From Patulibacter sp. (lineage in GTDB: Bacteria; Actinomycetota; Thermoleophilia; Solirubrobacterales; Solirubrobacteraceae): 7,438 bases of DNA. Made by a program: the position numbers and the translations under genes. Shown piece by piece: positions 1 to 5,349 of the stretch. Position 1 is the first letter of the stretch. Each line of letters opens with the position of its first letter. The stretch lies in contig JAVHXX010000218.1 of NCBI GenBank assembly GCA_031119595.1, positions 1-7,438 on the forward strand. The letters are read 5' to 3'. Below the pieces are notes generated by a model. It made no database searches, was not told where the DNA came from, and was given only the letters and a program-made list of their open reading frames with translations.

Positions 1-404
1 GTGCTGACCGGGATGGGCCGGGACGGCGCGTCCGGGGCCGGCGCGCTGGGGGCCGCGGGCGGCTCGGGTGCCGGGGCGACGGGGGTCTCGTTGGCGGCAG
101 CGAGGAGCTCGCCGGTGCCGGGGAAGAGGTCGCCGGCGGCGGAGAGCGGCTCGGGCGGGGTCAGGTTGAGCGGCGCGCCCTCGAGCGGCTCGGACGGCGC
201 GGGGGCCGGGGCCTCGCCGAGCGGCTCGGGCGCGAAGGCCGGCTCGATCGGTTCGTCGTAGGACGGCGGCGGGGTCTCGCCGGCGATCGGCTCGGATCCC
301 GTGCCGAGGATCTCACGTTCTTGACGGCTGACCTCGTTGCTGTCTGCGCCGTGGCGGCGCTTGAGCTCGAGGTGCTCACGGATGGCGTCGTCGAGGATGC
401 CCAT
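1..404 (-). CDS. Pro/Ala-rich protein of unknown function, C-terminus beyond the left edge
   Basis: The ATG lies at 404-402 and the frame stays open to base 1, so about 134 residues are visible and the C-terminus is missing. The protein opens with a charged helix-forming module, MGILDDAIREHLELKRRHGA, followed by EVSRQEREILG. I recall openings of this type (ILDDAIREHLELKR.HGA) from small uncharacterised actinobacterial proteins; no function is known to me. From about residue 37 onward the chain is a low-complexity, acidic Pro/Ala/Glu-rich tail (repeated PEPL, APAP and EPP motifs) that is probably disordered. No signal peptide or TM segment is visible. The start is 4 nt after the TGA of the GGDEF gene, and a purine run (AAGGAGAGG) lies inside the end of that gene about 12 nt upstream. 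Co-transcription with the cyclase is therefore likely. A functional link to c-di-GMP is only suggested by this position. Confidence 0.75.
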   Translation of the reverse strand, partial: MGILDDAIREHLELKRRHGADSNEVSRQEREILGTGSEPIAGETPPPSYDEPIEPAFAPEPLGEAPAPAPSEPLEGAPLNLTPPEPLSAAGDLFPGTGELLAAANETPVAPAPEPPAAPSAPAPDAPSRPIPVS

Positions 405-408
405 GGCG

Positions 409-2298
409 TCAGCGTACCTCTCCTTCGGGGCCTTTGGCAGGGGTGGGCGTCTCCACCCGGTTTCGCCCGCCACGCTTGGCGCGGTACAGGGCTTCGTCGG
501 CCGCGCGGACCAGATCGCCGACGTCGTCGCCGTCGGCCGGGAGCGAGGCGACGCCGAGGCTGGCGGTCACCGGCACGCGGCCCGTGCGCTCGTCGCCGAG
601 CTCCAGGGCCTCGATGCCTTCACGCAGGCGTTCGGCGAAGTGGCGGGCGGCCTCGGTGTCGCCGGTGGCGAGCACGACGGCGAGCTCCTCGCCGCCGTAC
701 CGGGCCGGCAGGTCACGCTCGCGGGCGGTCTCGCGGACCACCTTGGCGACGGCCTTCAGCACGGTGTCCCCGAACGGGTGGCCGTGGGTGTCGTTGATGA
801 CCTTGAAGCGGTCGAGGTCGAGCATCACGAGGGCGATCGGATCGGTCTCGTTGGCGCGCGCGGCAGCATGCGAGAGCACGTCGTCGAAGCGACGGCGGTT
901 GAAGAGGCCCGTGAGCTCGTCGGTGATCGACTCGCGGGCGACGTCCTCGTGCCGACCGACGTTCCGCAGCGACACCGCGGCCTGCTCGGTGAGGTACTTC
1001 AGGAGGTCGCGCTCGTCGTCGTCGAAGGGCCGCGAACGGGCGACGGAGATCACGCCGAGCGGGCCGTCGCCACGCTCGATCTGCATCGGTTCGGCGATCG
1101 CGTGAAGGCCGCCGAGCGTGAGCTGGGCCGAGGTGCCGGTCGCGAGGGCGCGCCGTTCGACCTCGCCGAGGGCGTCCCAGGCCTCGAGCACCGCACCCGA
1201 GGAGCCGCGGGTTTCCGAGGATCCGTCGCGGCCGGTCGGCATGAGCGCGCGACCCGAATCGGCGGTGAGTCCGTCGACGGCGGATTCGACGACGAGGTCG
1301 ACGAGCGTGTCGCGGTCGAGGTTCGCGGCGAACGCCTTGCCGAGCCGGACCAGCGACTTCTGCACGCGGGCACGCTCCTTCTCGAGCAGGTCGACGCGGT
1401 TCTCGAGGTCGCGTGCCATCCCGACGAATGCCCGCCCGAGGGTCGCGAACTCGCCCTTGCCCTTGACCGGGATCGCGGCGGCCGCCGTGAAGTCACCGGA
1501 GCCGAGGCGCGTCGCGGCGTCGAGGAAGTCCTGGATGCGGCCGCGGAGTCCGCGCTGCAGCAGCAGGCCGATCGACACGCCGACGAGGATGAACGCGAGG
1601 AGCACCGCGAGGACGAGGCGCGTCGCGAGGCTCGACCCGTTCGTCTTGGGGTTCAGGGCGAAGATCGCCGCGTATTGGCTCGCGCCGGTCGACGGGATCG
1701 TGAGACGACGGGTGCGCCACCGCTCGTGGGCCACGATCTGGGAGCCCGACAGGTCGATCGCCGACGCGTTCGGGAACTTCGACGTCTTGAAGCGCACGTC
1801 GCCCGCCTTGCCGGTGAGCAGTGCCGCGGGGACGCCCGTCGTGGTCTCGATCTCGTCCATGAAGGTCGGAACGGCGCTGAAGCCGAGGGCGAGGTTGGCG
1901 GTGTCGGTGCCGTGGACCTTCACCACCGCGCGGGCCACGCCGACCGTGTCGATCGCCCCGGCGGAGATGGTCTGGCCGCCCGGCAGCTGGATCACCGCGC
2001 CGGCGAACAGGTGCCGGTGGAGGGCGTCCGGGAGCACCGCGGCGATCACCGACGGCCGGCCCGTGGCGAGGGCGTCGCGGAACTTGGCGTCCTTCTCGAG
2101 GTCCGCGGCGCGGCGCTCCGCACGGCGCGTGATCTGCTCGACGAGCACCTTCCCGACCCGCGCCGCCGAGTCGAGCTGGGCGTCGGTCTTCGCGTTCTCG
2201 TTCGCGCGGACGACCCGGTTCACCGCCAGCGAGGCGATCACCGCCGGCACGAGCACGAGCACGGCGAGCGAGAGGAACAGCTGTCGGCGGAAGCTCAT
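409..2298 (-). CDS. Membrane-bound diguanylate cyclase (HAMP-GAF-GGDEF)
   Basis: Predicted to condense two GTP into cyclic di-GMP at the inner face of the membrane. In the 629-residue reading, TM1 is at about 7-28, an extracytoplasmic sensor-like region spans 29-225, TM2 is at 226-247, a HAMP-type linker at about 248-300, a short coiled coil to about 320, a GAF-like domain at about 321-446 and GGDEF at about 456-617. Catalytic features are intact: DLDRFKVINDTHGH with metal Asp494, the signature RYGGEEL (GGEEL 535-539, metal Glu537), and an inhibitory I-site RERD (526-529) five residues before GGEEL. This implies an active enzyme with product feedback inhibition. No EAL domain is present. The start is uncertain. 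I chose the ATG at 2298 because Arg4/Arg5 and TM1 follow at once. However, it lacks a Shine-Dalgarno, and an in-frame GTG at 2367 (23 residues longer) has GAGGAG 9 nt upstream. The ligand of the extracytoplasmic region is unknown. The downstream unknown protein follows by 4 nt. Confidence 0.93.
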   Translation of the reverse strand: MSFRRQLFLSLAVLVLVPAVIASLAVNRVVRANENAKTDAQLDSAARVGKVLVEQITRRAERRAADLEKDAKFRDALATGRPSVIAAVLPDALHRHLFAGAVIQLPGGQTISAGAIDTVGVARAVVKVHGTDTANLALGFSAVPTFMDEIETTTGVPAALLTGKAGDVRFKTSKFPNASAIDLSGSQIVAHERWRTRRLTIPSTGASQYAAIFALNPKTNGSSLATRLVLAVLLAFILVGVSIGLLLQRGLRGRIQDFLDAATRLGSGDFTAAAAIPVKGKGEFATLGRAFVGMARDLENRVDLLEKERARVQKSLVRLGKAFAANLDRDTLVDLVVESAVDGLTADSGRALMPTGRDGSSETRGSSGAVLEAWDALGEVERRALATGTSAQLTLGGLHAIAEPMQIERGDGPLGVISVARSRPFDDDERDLLKYLTEQAAVSLRNVGRHEDVARESITDELTGLFNRRRFDDVLSHAAARANETDPIALVMLDLDRFKVINDTHGHPFGDTVLKAVAKVVRETARERDLPARYGGEELAVVLATGDTEAARHFAERLREGIEALELGDERTGRVPVTASLGVASLPADGDDVGDLVRAADEALYRAKRGGRNRVETPTPAKGPEGEVR

Positions 2299-2384
2299 CG
2301 AGGAAAGACGCGACGTCCGGCCGAAGGGCCGCTCGCACCGGTGGCGTTCGCCGTCGGCACGCTGCACCCTTCCGGACTCCTCGG

Positions 2385-2390
2385 TAGAGT
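2385..2390 (+). promoter_or_regulatory. Possible -10 element of the tRNA-Ala promoter
   Basis: TAGAGT fits the TAnnnT pattern of a vegetative -10 box and ends 11 nt before the first base of the mature tRNA, a normal distance. The -35 position (about 2362-2367, CTGCAC) is a poor match to TTGACA. On the opposite strand the overlapping bases read TACTCT, which could serve the divergent diguanylate cyclase gene. This is a motif reading only. Confidence 0.3.
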
Positions 2391-2401
2391 ACGCACCGCT
2401 T

Positions 2402-2474
2402 GGGGCTATAGCTCAGCTGGTAGAGCGCTGCCTTCGCATGGCAGAGGTCAGGAGTTCGAGTCTCCTTAGCTCCA
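2402..2474 (+). tRNA. tRNA-Ala, anticodon CGC
   Basis: A complete 73-nt cloverleaf folds by eye. The acceptor is GGGGCTA with TAGCTCC, including the G3:U70 wobble pair that is the alanine identity element. The D-stem is GCTC/GAGC. The anticodon stem is CTGCC/GGCAG around loop TTCGCAT, giving anticodon CGC, which reads GCG. The variable loop is AGGTC, and the T-arm is AGGAG/CTCCT around TTCGAGT. The discriminator base is A. The genomic sequence after it is CTC, so CCA is not encoded and must be added by CCA nucleotidyltransferase. The anticodon suits a GC-rich genome where GCG is a common Ala codon. It is transcribed divergently from the GGDEF gene, and the long inverted duplication begins about 10 nt after its 3' end. 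Confidence 0.98.
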
Positions 2475-2483
2475 CTCCTTGCA

Positions 2484-2810
2484 CGGCGTTCTCGGGGTTC
2501 CGGGGGCGCCGTTCTTCGTTCCGGGCCCTTGTGGATCGGCCGCGGCAGCTCGGGTCTTCGACCCGGCATCTGGACTTGTGTTCGGGGCGACTTGGCGTGG
2601 GCGGGGGAAACTCCCACGCTCCTCCCGTCCTCGGTCGGCGCCCACGGCGCTGTCGCTGGGGCGTGGGCGCTCGGCCGAAGTCGCTTGGGAGCTTCCCCCG
2701 CCCACGCTGCTCGGTGCCGCGGTGGGTCCTGGGCCGGGTCGCCCTTGGCATGCGGCCGTGGTGGTGGGGCCCGGAACGGAGAACGGCGCCCGCGGCCCCG
2801 AGGGACGCCG
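2484..2810. repeat. Long imperfect inverted duplication (fold-back element) downstream of tRNA-Ala
   Basis: The two halves are reverse complements of each other almost throughout. The outermost arms, 2484-2528 and 2767-2810, share a 25-nt core (2504-2528 versus 2767-2791) with one mismatch. The middle arms, 2595-2616 and 2686-2707, match at 21 of 22 positions. The inner arms, 2631-2646 and 2662-2678, match with one gap and one mismatch. The stretches between arms also align partly in the same order (shared GGCCGC, CGACCCGGC and a CAGGAC-like block), so this looks like one roughly 165-bp unit in inverted duplicate rather than scattered palindromes. The centre is near 2650. No conserved protein is readable in any frame, and no target-site duplication is obvious. 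It could be a MITE or BIME-like intergenic repeat, or a long structured transcript continuing from the tRNA. I could not test whether it recurs elsewhere in the genome. Confidence 0.8.
2551..2565. repeat. Small perfect hairpin inside the left half of the fold-back element
   Basis: CGGGTC-TTC-GACCCG is a perfect 6-bp stem with a 3-nt loop, lying 77 nt after the tRNA 3' end. The equivalent part of the right half keeps only one side of it (CGACCCGGC when read as reverse complement). There is no T-run after it, so it is at best a weak terminator for the tRNA transcript. Confidence 0.4.
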
Positions 2811-2924
2811 CGCTCGGGTAGGGCTCGGAGGCTCGGCGGGGGCCGCGAGCCCGTTCTGGTGAGGGACAGTGCGGGGCGGCGGACCCACCGGACGTGATCG
2901 CGACTGCGGCGTTCCCGAGGTAAC

Positions 2925-2942
2925 GGACTCGTAGACAAGTCC
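2925..2942. promoter_or_regulatory. Imperfect 18-bp palindrome upstream of the methyltransferase
   Basis: GGACTCGT-AG-ACAAGTCC pairs at 7 of 8 arm positions. It lies 57 bp before the methyltransferase ATG, and TAGACA (2932-2937), a 5/6 match to a -35 box, overlaps it. No good -10 follows at 16-18 bp. The symmetry and position would suit a dimeric repressor operator, but no regulator gene is visible nearby. The rest of 2811-2999 is GC-rich with only short tandem repeats such as GGCTCGG. Confidence 0.25.
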
Positions 2943-2999
2943 TGCGAGGTGGCGCGGCTTGGGGCTCGGGCTCGCCGGGTGGGCAATAGCGTCCCGGGC

Positions 3000-3743
3000 A
3001 TGAAGAGCGGTCGGACGAAGGAGCAGGCGGGGTCGTTCGGGCGGGCCGCGGCGGAGTACGAGTGGTCACGACCGACCTATCCGGCGGACGCGGTCGACTG
3101 GATGGTGCCGGCCGGGGCGCGGGTCGTGCTCGACCTGGGAGCCGGGACGGGCAAGTTCACGCGGTCGCTGCTGGGGCGCGGGCTCGAGGTGATCGCCGTC
3201 GAGCCGATCGCGGAGATGCGGGCCGTGATCGAGGAGGCGCTGCCGGAGGTGCGGGCGCTCGAGGGGTCCGCGGAGTCGATCCCGCTTCCGGACGATTCCG
3301 TCGACGTCATCACGGTCGCCCAGGCGTGGCACTGGGTCGACCAGGCGGTCGCGCTCCCGGAGGTGGCACGCGTCCTGCGGCCCGGCGGGACGCTCGCGAT
3401 CGTCTGGAACCTCCGGGACGACTCCACCCCGTGGGTCGAGCGCCTCAGCCTGATCATGGGCAAGAGCGAGGCCGAGCAGACCGTCTCCGACGGCTTCACG
3501 ATCGGGGCGCCGTTCGGGCCGACGGAGCGATTCCACACGTCGTGGGCGATCCCGATCGAAACCGCCTCACTCGTCGACTTCGTCGCCTCGCGCAGCTACG
3601 TGATCACCGCGCCACCCGCCGAGCGCGACGCGACCCTCGCCGCCGTGCAGGACCTCATCGATCACGACCCCGACATCGGCGGCACGTCCCGGGTCGACAT
3701 GCCGTACGGCACCCTCGCGTTCCGCGCGACGACCCCGGCCTGA
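3000..3743 (+). CDS. Class I SAM-dependent methyltransferase
   Basis: A 247-residue Rossmann-fold methyltransferase of the broad UbiE/Methyltransf_11 type; the substrate cannot be inferred. Motif I is VVLDLGAGTGKFT (42-54). The acidic residue that normally contacts the SAM ribose is Glu68 in VIAVEP. The motif II region is GSAESIPLPDDSVDVITVAQ (89-108), followed by AWHWVD, and motif III is EVARVLRPGGTLAIVWN (121-137). The opening KEQAGSFGRAAAEYEWSRPTYP, with its SFGRAAAEYE..RPTYP pattern, is typical of a subgroup often annotated simply as class I SAM methyltransferase, with trans-aconitate/juvenile-hormone-type methyltransferases as relatives. No TM or signal peptide is visible, so it should be cytosolic. 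I chose the ATG at 3000 because homologous sequence begins just after it. The frame stays open upstream to an alternative start at 2949, but those residues look non-coding. No strong Shine-Dalgarno is seen. The gene stands alone on this strand and ends 32 bp from a convergent small gene. Confidence 0.92.
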   Translation: MKSGRTKEQAGSFGRAAAEYEWSRPTYPADAVDWMVPAGARVVLDLGAGTGKFTRSLLGRGLEVIAVEPIAEMRAVIEEALPEVRALEGSAESIPLPDDSVDVITVAQAWHWVDQAVALPEVARVLRPGGTLAIVWNLRDDSTPWVERLSLIMGKSEAEQTVSDGFTIGAPFGPTERFHTSWAIPIETASLVDFVASRSYVITAPPAERDATLAAVQDLIDHDPDIGGTSRVDMPYGTLAFRATTPA

Positions 3744-3775
3744 CGGCGCCGCAGGGCGGCCGGGGCGCGGCCCGC

Positions 3776-3874
3776 TCAGCTGCTCGCCGGTGCCGAGAGC
3801 CGGTAGAGGAAGAACGCCACGAACACGAGCACGCAGAAGATCGCCACGGTGGTCGGGGTGATCCACTTGTTCAT
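3776..3874 (-). CDS. Small single-pass membrane protein, 32 residues
   Basis: This encodes 32 residues: MNKWITPTT, then one hydrophobic stretch of about 16 residues (roughly 10-25, from VAIFCVLV to FFLY), then RLSAPASS. Lys3 before the TM and Arg26 after it are the only charged residues. Nearly every codon ends in G or C, as in the flanking genes, which supports real coding despite the length. It starts 70 bp after the stop of the YnfA gene on the same strand, so it may be the last gene of that run. No Shine-Dalgarno is seen; TAGCCT (3889-3884) lies 9 nt upstream of the ATG, so a leaderless transcript is possible. I do not recognise a family. Function is unknown. Confidence 0.6.
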   Translation of the reverse strand: MNKWITPTTVAIFCVLVFVAFFLYRLSAPASS

Positions 3875-3944
3875 GCGGGCGAGGCTACGGATCGGTACCC
3901 GGACGCTCGCGGACCGGGCCGGCCGCACCGGGTCACCGCCGGGC

Positions 3945-4274
3945 TCAGTCGTGCGGCGCGTACATGATGACGCCCACGCCGACGAGGCAGATCGCCGCGC
4001 CGATGAGGTCGAAGCGGCCGGGGCGGAAGCCGTCGAAGACGGTGCCCCAGAGCAACGAGCCGACGATGAAGACGCCGCCGTAGGCGGCGAGGACCCGGCC
4101 GAACTCGTTCGAGCTCTGGAGCGAGGCGATCGCGCCGTAGGCCACGAGCAGCGCGCCGCCGGCGACAACCGCCCAGGCGCCGCGGCCGTCCTTGAGCCCG
4201 ATCCACATGAGGTACGCGCCGCCGATCTCCGCGACCGCGGCGAGGGCGAACAGGGCGATGGAGCGCGCAACCAC
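3945..4274 (-). CDS. ynfA: UPF0060 / YnfA family four-TM membrane protein
   Basis: This is a 109-residue integral membrane protein, the normal length for UPF0060. Four TM segments are visible at about 4-24, 33-52, 60-80 and 87-107. Family landmarks are AEIGGAYL (15-22, with Glu16 in TM1), GRVLAAYGGVFI (59-70), the loop DGFRPGRFDLIGA (81-93) and the ending VGVIMYAP. UPF0060 is related to the small multidrug resistance transporters, and E. coli YnfA has been reported to contribute to efflux, but the substrate here is unknown. I took the GTG at 4274 as the start because it gives the family length and no in-frame ATG lies near. The Shine-Dalgarno is weak (GAG at short spacing), and a 6-bp hairpin overlaps the start codon. 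The gene lies 44 bp downstream of the NlpC/P60 gene on the same strand, so it may share its c-di-AMP-controlled transcript. Confidence 0.93.
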   Translation of the reverse strand: MVARSIALFALAAVAEIGGAYLMWIGLKDGRGAWAVVAGGALLVAYGAIASLQSSNEFGRVLAAYGGVFIVGSLLWGTVFDGFRPGRFDLIGAAICLVGVGVIMYAPHD

Positions 4275-4288
4275 GCGCTCAAGCGTGG
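4271..4288 (-). promoter_or_regulatory. Hairpin overlapping the ynfA start codon
   Basis: On the minus strand, CCACGC-TTGAGC-GCGTGG forms a perfect 6-bp stem whose 3' arm contains the GTG start codon of the YnfA gene (4274-4272). The stem would bury the start codon in mRNA and could lower translation or couple it to ribosomes finishing the upstream gene. It could also be chance in a GC-rich sequence. Confidence 0.35.
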
Positions 4289-4318
4289 CAGGCGCCGCGG
4301 GAGCCTTGTCCGCCGCGG

Positions 4319-5158
4319 CTACTTCACCGCGGCGCGGGCCGCCACGGCGGCCGGGGCGTCGGTGACGCGGCGCGCGCCGACGTAGTGGCCGGCCCAGTAG
4401 CCGGCGGAGATGTCGTGCTCCATGACGCCGTGCGAGGTGGCGGAGATCGCGGAGGTCGGCGACGTGGCGATGCCGACGTGCGAGGCGCCGGCGCCGTTGG
4501 AGTCGAAGAAGACGAGGTCGCCGGCCTGGATCTGGGCCTTCGGGACCGCCGTGCCGATGCCGTACTGGTCGAAGCTGGTGCGCGGGATCTTGATGCCGGC
4601 CTGGGCGAACGCCCACTGCGTGAGACCCGAGCAGTCGAAGCCGCCGGGCTTCGTGCCGCCGGAGACGTAGGGGTCGCCGATGCGCGTGCGGGCCGCGGCG
4701 AGGGCCGCGAGCGCGCCGCTGGTCGGATCGGCGAGGGCGACGGTCTGGGTGGTGGTGCCCGACTGCGCGGCGATCAGCTTCGCCTCGAGCTTGTCGGCGA
4801 TCTTGAGCTTCATCGAGCGGAGCGTCTCGATGTTGGGCTTGCCCGTGAGGGTGAGGTCCTTCTTGGACTGGTACCGCTTGATCGCCTTCTGCGTCTTGCT
4901 GCCGAGCGAACCGTCGGCGGGCACGCTGACCCGGCGCTGCACCGACTTGGTCTGCGACTTCGTGAGGCTCACCGTCTGGGTGTCGAGGTCACCCGAGGTC
5001 GTGCCGGAACCGGCGGAACCTGCGGTCGTCTGGACCGGCGCCGCGGGCGTGGAACCGACGACGGAGGTGCCGCCATCGGCCGCCAGGGCAGACGGGACGA
5101 GACTGATCGAGATTCCCGCGGCCATGGCCACGGCGGTGATGAAGGTCCTCACGGGCAT
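4319..5158 (-). CDS. Secreted NlpC/P60 peptidoglycan hydrolase with N-terminal PG-binding-like region
   Basis: Predicted to cleave peptide stems of peptidoglycan outside the membrane. Numbering from the ATG at 5158 (279 residues): a signal peptide at 1-26 (Arg4, hydrophobic core, cleavage after SALA), a Ser/Thr/Gly-rich linker to about 65, and a peptidoglycan-binding-like helical region at about 66-120 (SVQRRVSVPADGSLGSKTQK, then AIKRYQ and LTLTGKPNIETL). A second linker precedes the NlpC/P60 domain at about 146-265. The catalytic Cys176 lies in GGFDCSGLTQWAF and His227 in GASHVGIAT; the third polar residue is probably His243 in SATSHGVMEHDI. A C-terminal Ala-rich tail follows. The start is ambiguous: GAGGA sits one base before the ATG but 6 nt before a GTG two codons later (5152), which is the better-spaced start. 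Its leader carries a c-di-AMP riboswitch, a classic arrangement for cell-wall hydrolases in Actinobacteria. Confidence 0.95.
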   Translation of the reverse strand: MPVRTFITAVAMAAGISISLVPSALAADGGTSVVGSTPAAPVQTTAGSAGSGTTSGDLDTQTVSLTKSQTKSVQRRVSVPADGSLGSKTQKAIKRYQSKKDLTLTGKPNIETLRSMKLKIADKLEAKLIAAQSGTTTQTVALADPTSGALAALAAARTRIGDPYVSGGTKPGGFDCSGLTQWAFAQAGIKIPRTSFDQYGIGTAVPKAQIQAGDLVFFDSNGAGASHVGIATSPTSAISATSHGVMEHDISAGYWAGHYVGARRVTDAPAAVAARAAVK

Positions 5159-5169
5159 TCCTCTTTCGG

Positions 5170-5292
5170 AGGCCTGCGGGGTTAGCTGACGGGCTAGCGC
5201 AGAAAGAGCAGCGCTTCCGGAGTAGCGTCCGGATTAGCCCCAAAGAAGGTTGGGTCCCCCGCTCACCGGATTGGTCCGGCGACTCGGCGAGC
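5170..5292 (-). promoter_or_regulatory. Cyclic di-AMP riboswitch (ydaO-yuaA type)
   Basis: Read on the minus strand, the leader has the hallmark blocks of the ydaO-yuaA aptamer in the right order: CGCCGAG at the 5' end (5289-5283), hairpin CCGGA-CCAA-TCCGG (5279-5266), GAGCGGGGGACCCA (5264-5251), GGGGCTAATCC (5241-5231; the usual form is GGGGTGAATCC), hairpin TCCGGA-6 nt-TCCGGA (5233-5216), hairpin AGCGC-10 nt-GCGCT (5215-5196), and the 3' block CCCGTCAGCTAACCCCGCAG continuing to GGCC (about 5193-5171). Closing P1 pairs are short (GCC with GGC). It ends only about 12 nt before the start codon of the NlpC/P60 gene, with no room for a separate terminator, so control at translation initiation is likely. 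In Actinobacteria, ligand binding to this class usually lowers expression of cell-wall remodelling genes. Confidence 0.9.
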
Positions 5293-5313
5293 GGACCGTA
5301 CCAAAGGGTGGTG

Positions 5314-5342
5314 ATGCTTTTTCTCGTCATCGACCGTGTCAG
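5314..5342 (-). promoter_or_regulatory. Possible promoter for the riboswitch-NlpC/P60 transcript
   Basis: On the minus strand CTGACA (5342-5337, 5/6 match to the -35 consensus) is followed after 17 bp by AAGCAT (5319-5314, 3/6 match to the -10). This would place the transcription start near 5307, about 15-20 nt before the riboswitch aptamer, which is the expected geometry. The -10 is weak, so this is tentative. An alternative is TACGGT (5300-5295). Confidence 0.3.
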
Positions 5343-5349
5343 ACGTCAC

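Noticed and set aside
337..2469. 710-residue plus-strand open frame opposite the GGDEF gene
   Set aside because: It is the antisense of a gene with intact HAMP, GAF and GGDEF motifs. Long antisense frames are expected at this GC content, and the translation is Arg/Glu/Gly-rich with no recognisable fold.
2475..2483. tRNA 3' end as a phage or integrative-element attachment site
   Set aside because: No integrase, no second full copy of the tRNA 3' end and no mobile genes are in the window. Only a weak resemblance of about 20 of 30 positions between the tRNA 3' end and the reverse complement of 2811-2838 was seen, which is not enough.
2595..2707. GCGTGGGCG motif as a zinc-finger (Egr-type) binding site
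   Set aside because: The 9-mer equals a eukaryotic Egr/Zif268 site, but this is bacterial DNA. The repeats are better explained by the inverted duplication.
2479..2897. Plus-strand frames of 122-127 residues inside the fold-back element
   Set aside because: They start and stop within the inverted duplication, have no domain, and arise from GC-rich DNA that lacks stop codons by composition.
2413..3069. Open minus-strand frames of 140-502 residues running from the methyltransferase start across the fold-back element and the tRNA, including peptides such as RRLELLTSAMRRQRSTS and KETRTPDLCHAKAALYQLSY
   Set aside because: These peptides are antisense translations of a tRNA gene, a well-known source of false protein annotations. 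The rest of each frame is Pro/Arg-rich translation of GC-rich repeat DNA with no domain.
3744..3775. Bidirectional terminator between the convergent methyltransferase and small TM genes
   Set aside because: The 32-bp gap is GC-rich, but only imperfect stems with bulges can be drawn and no T-run is present on either strand.
4989..5330. 113-residue minus-strand frame starting at 5330 over the riboswitch leader
   Set aside because: It would place coding sequence across all conserved riboswitch blocks and the NlpC/P60 signal peptide in another frame. Its composition is unlike the neighbours.
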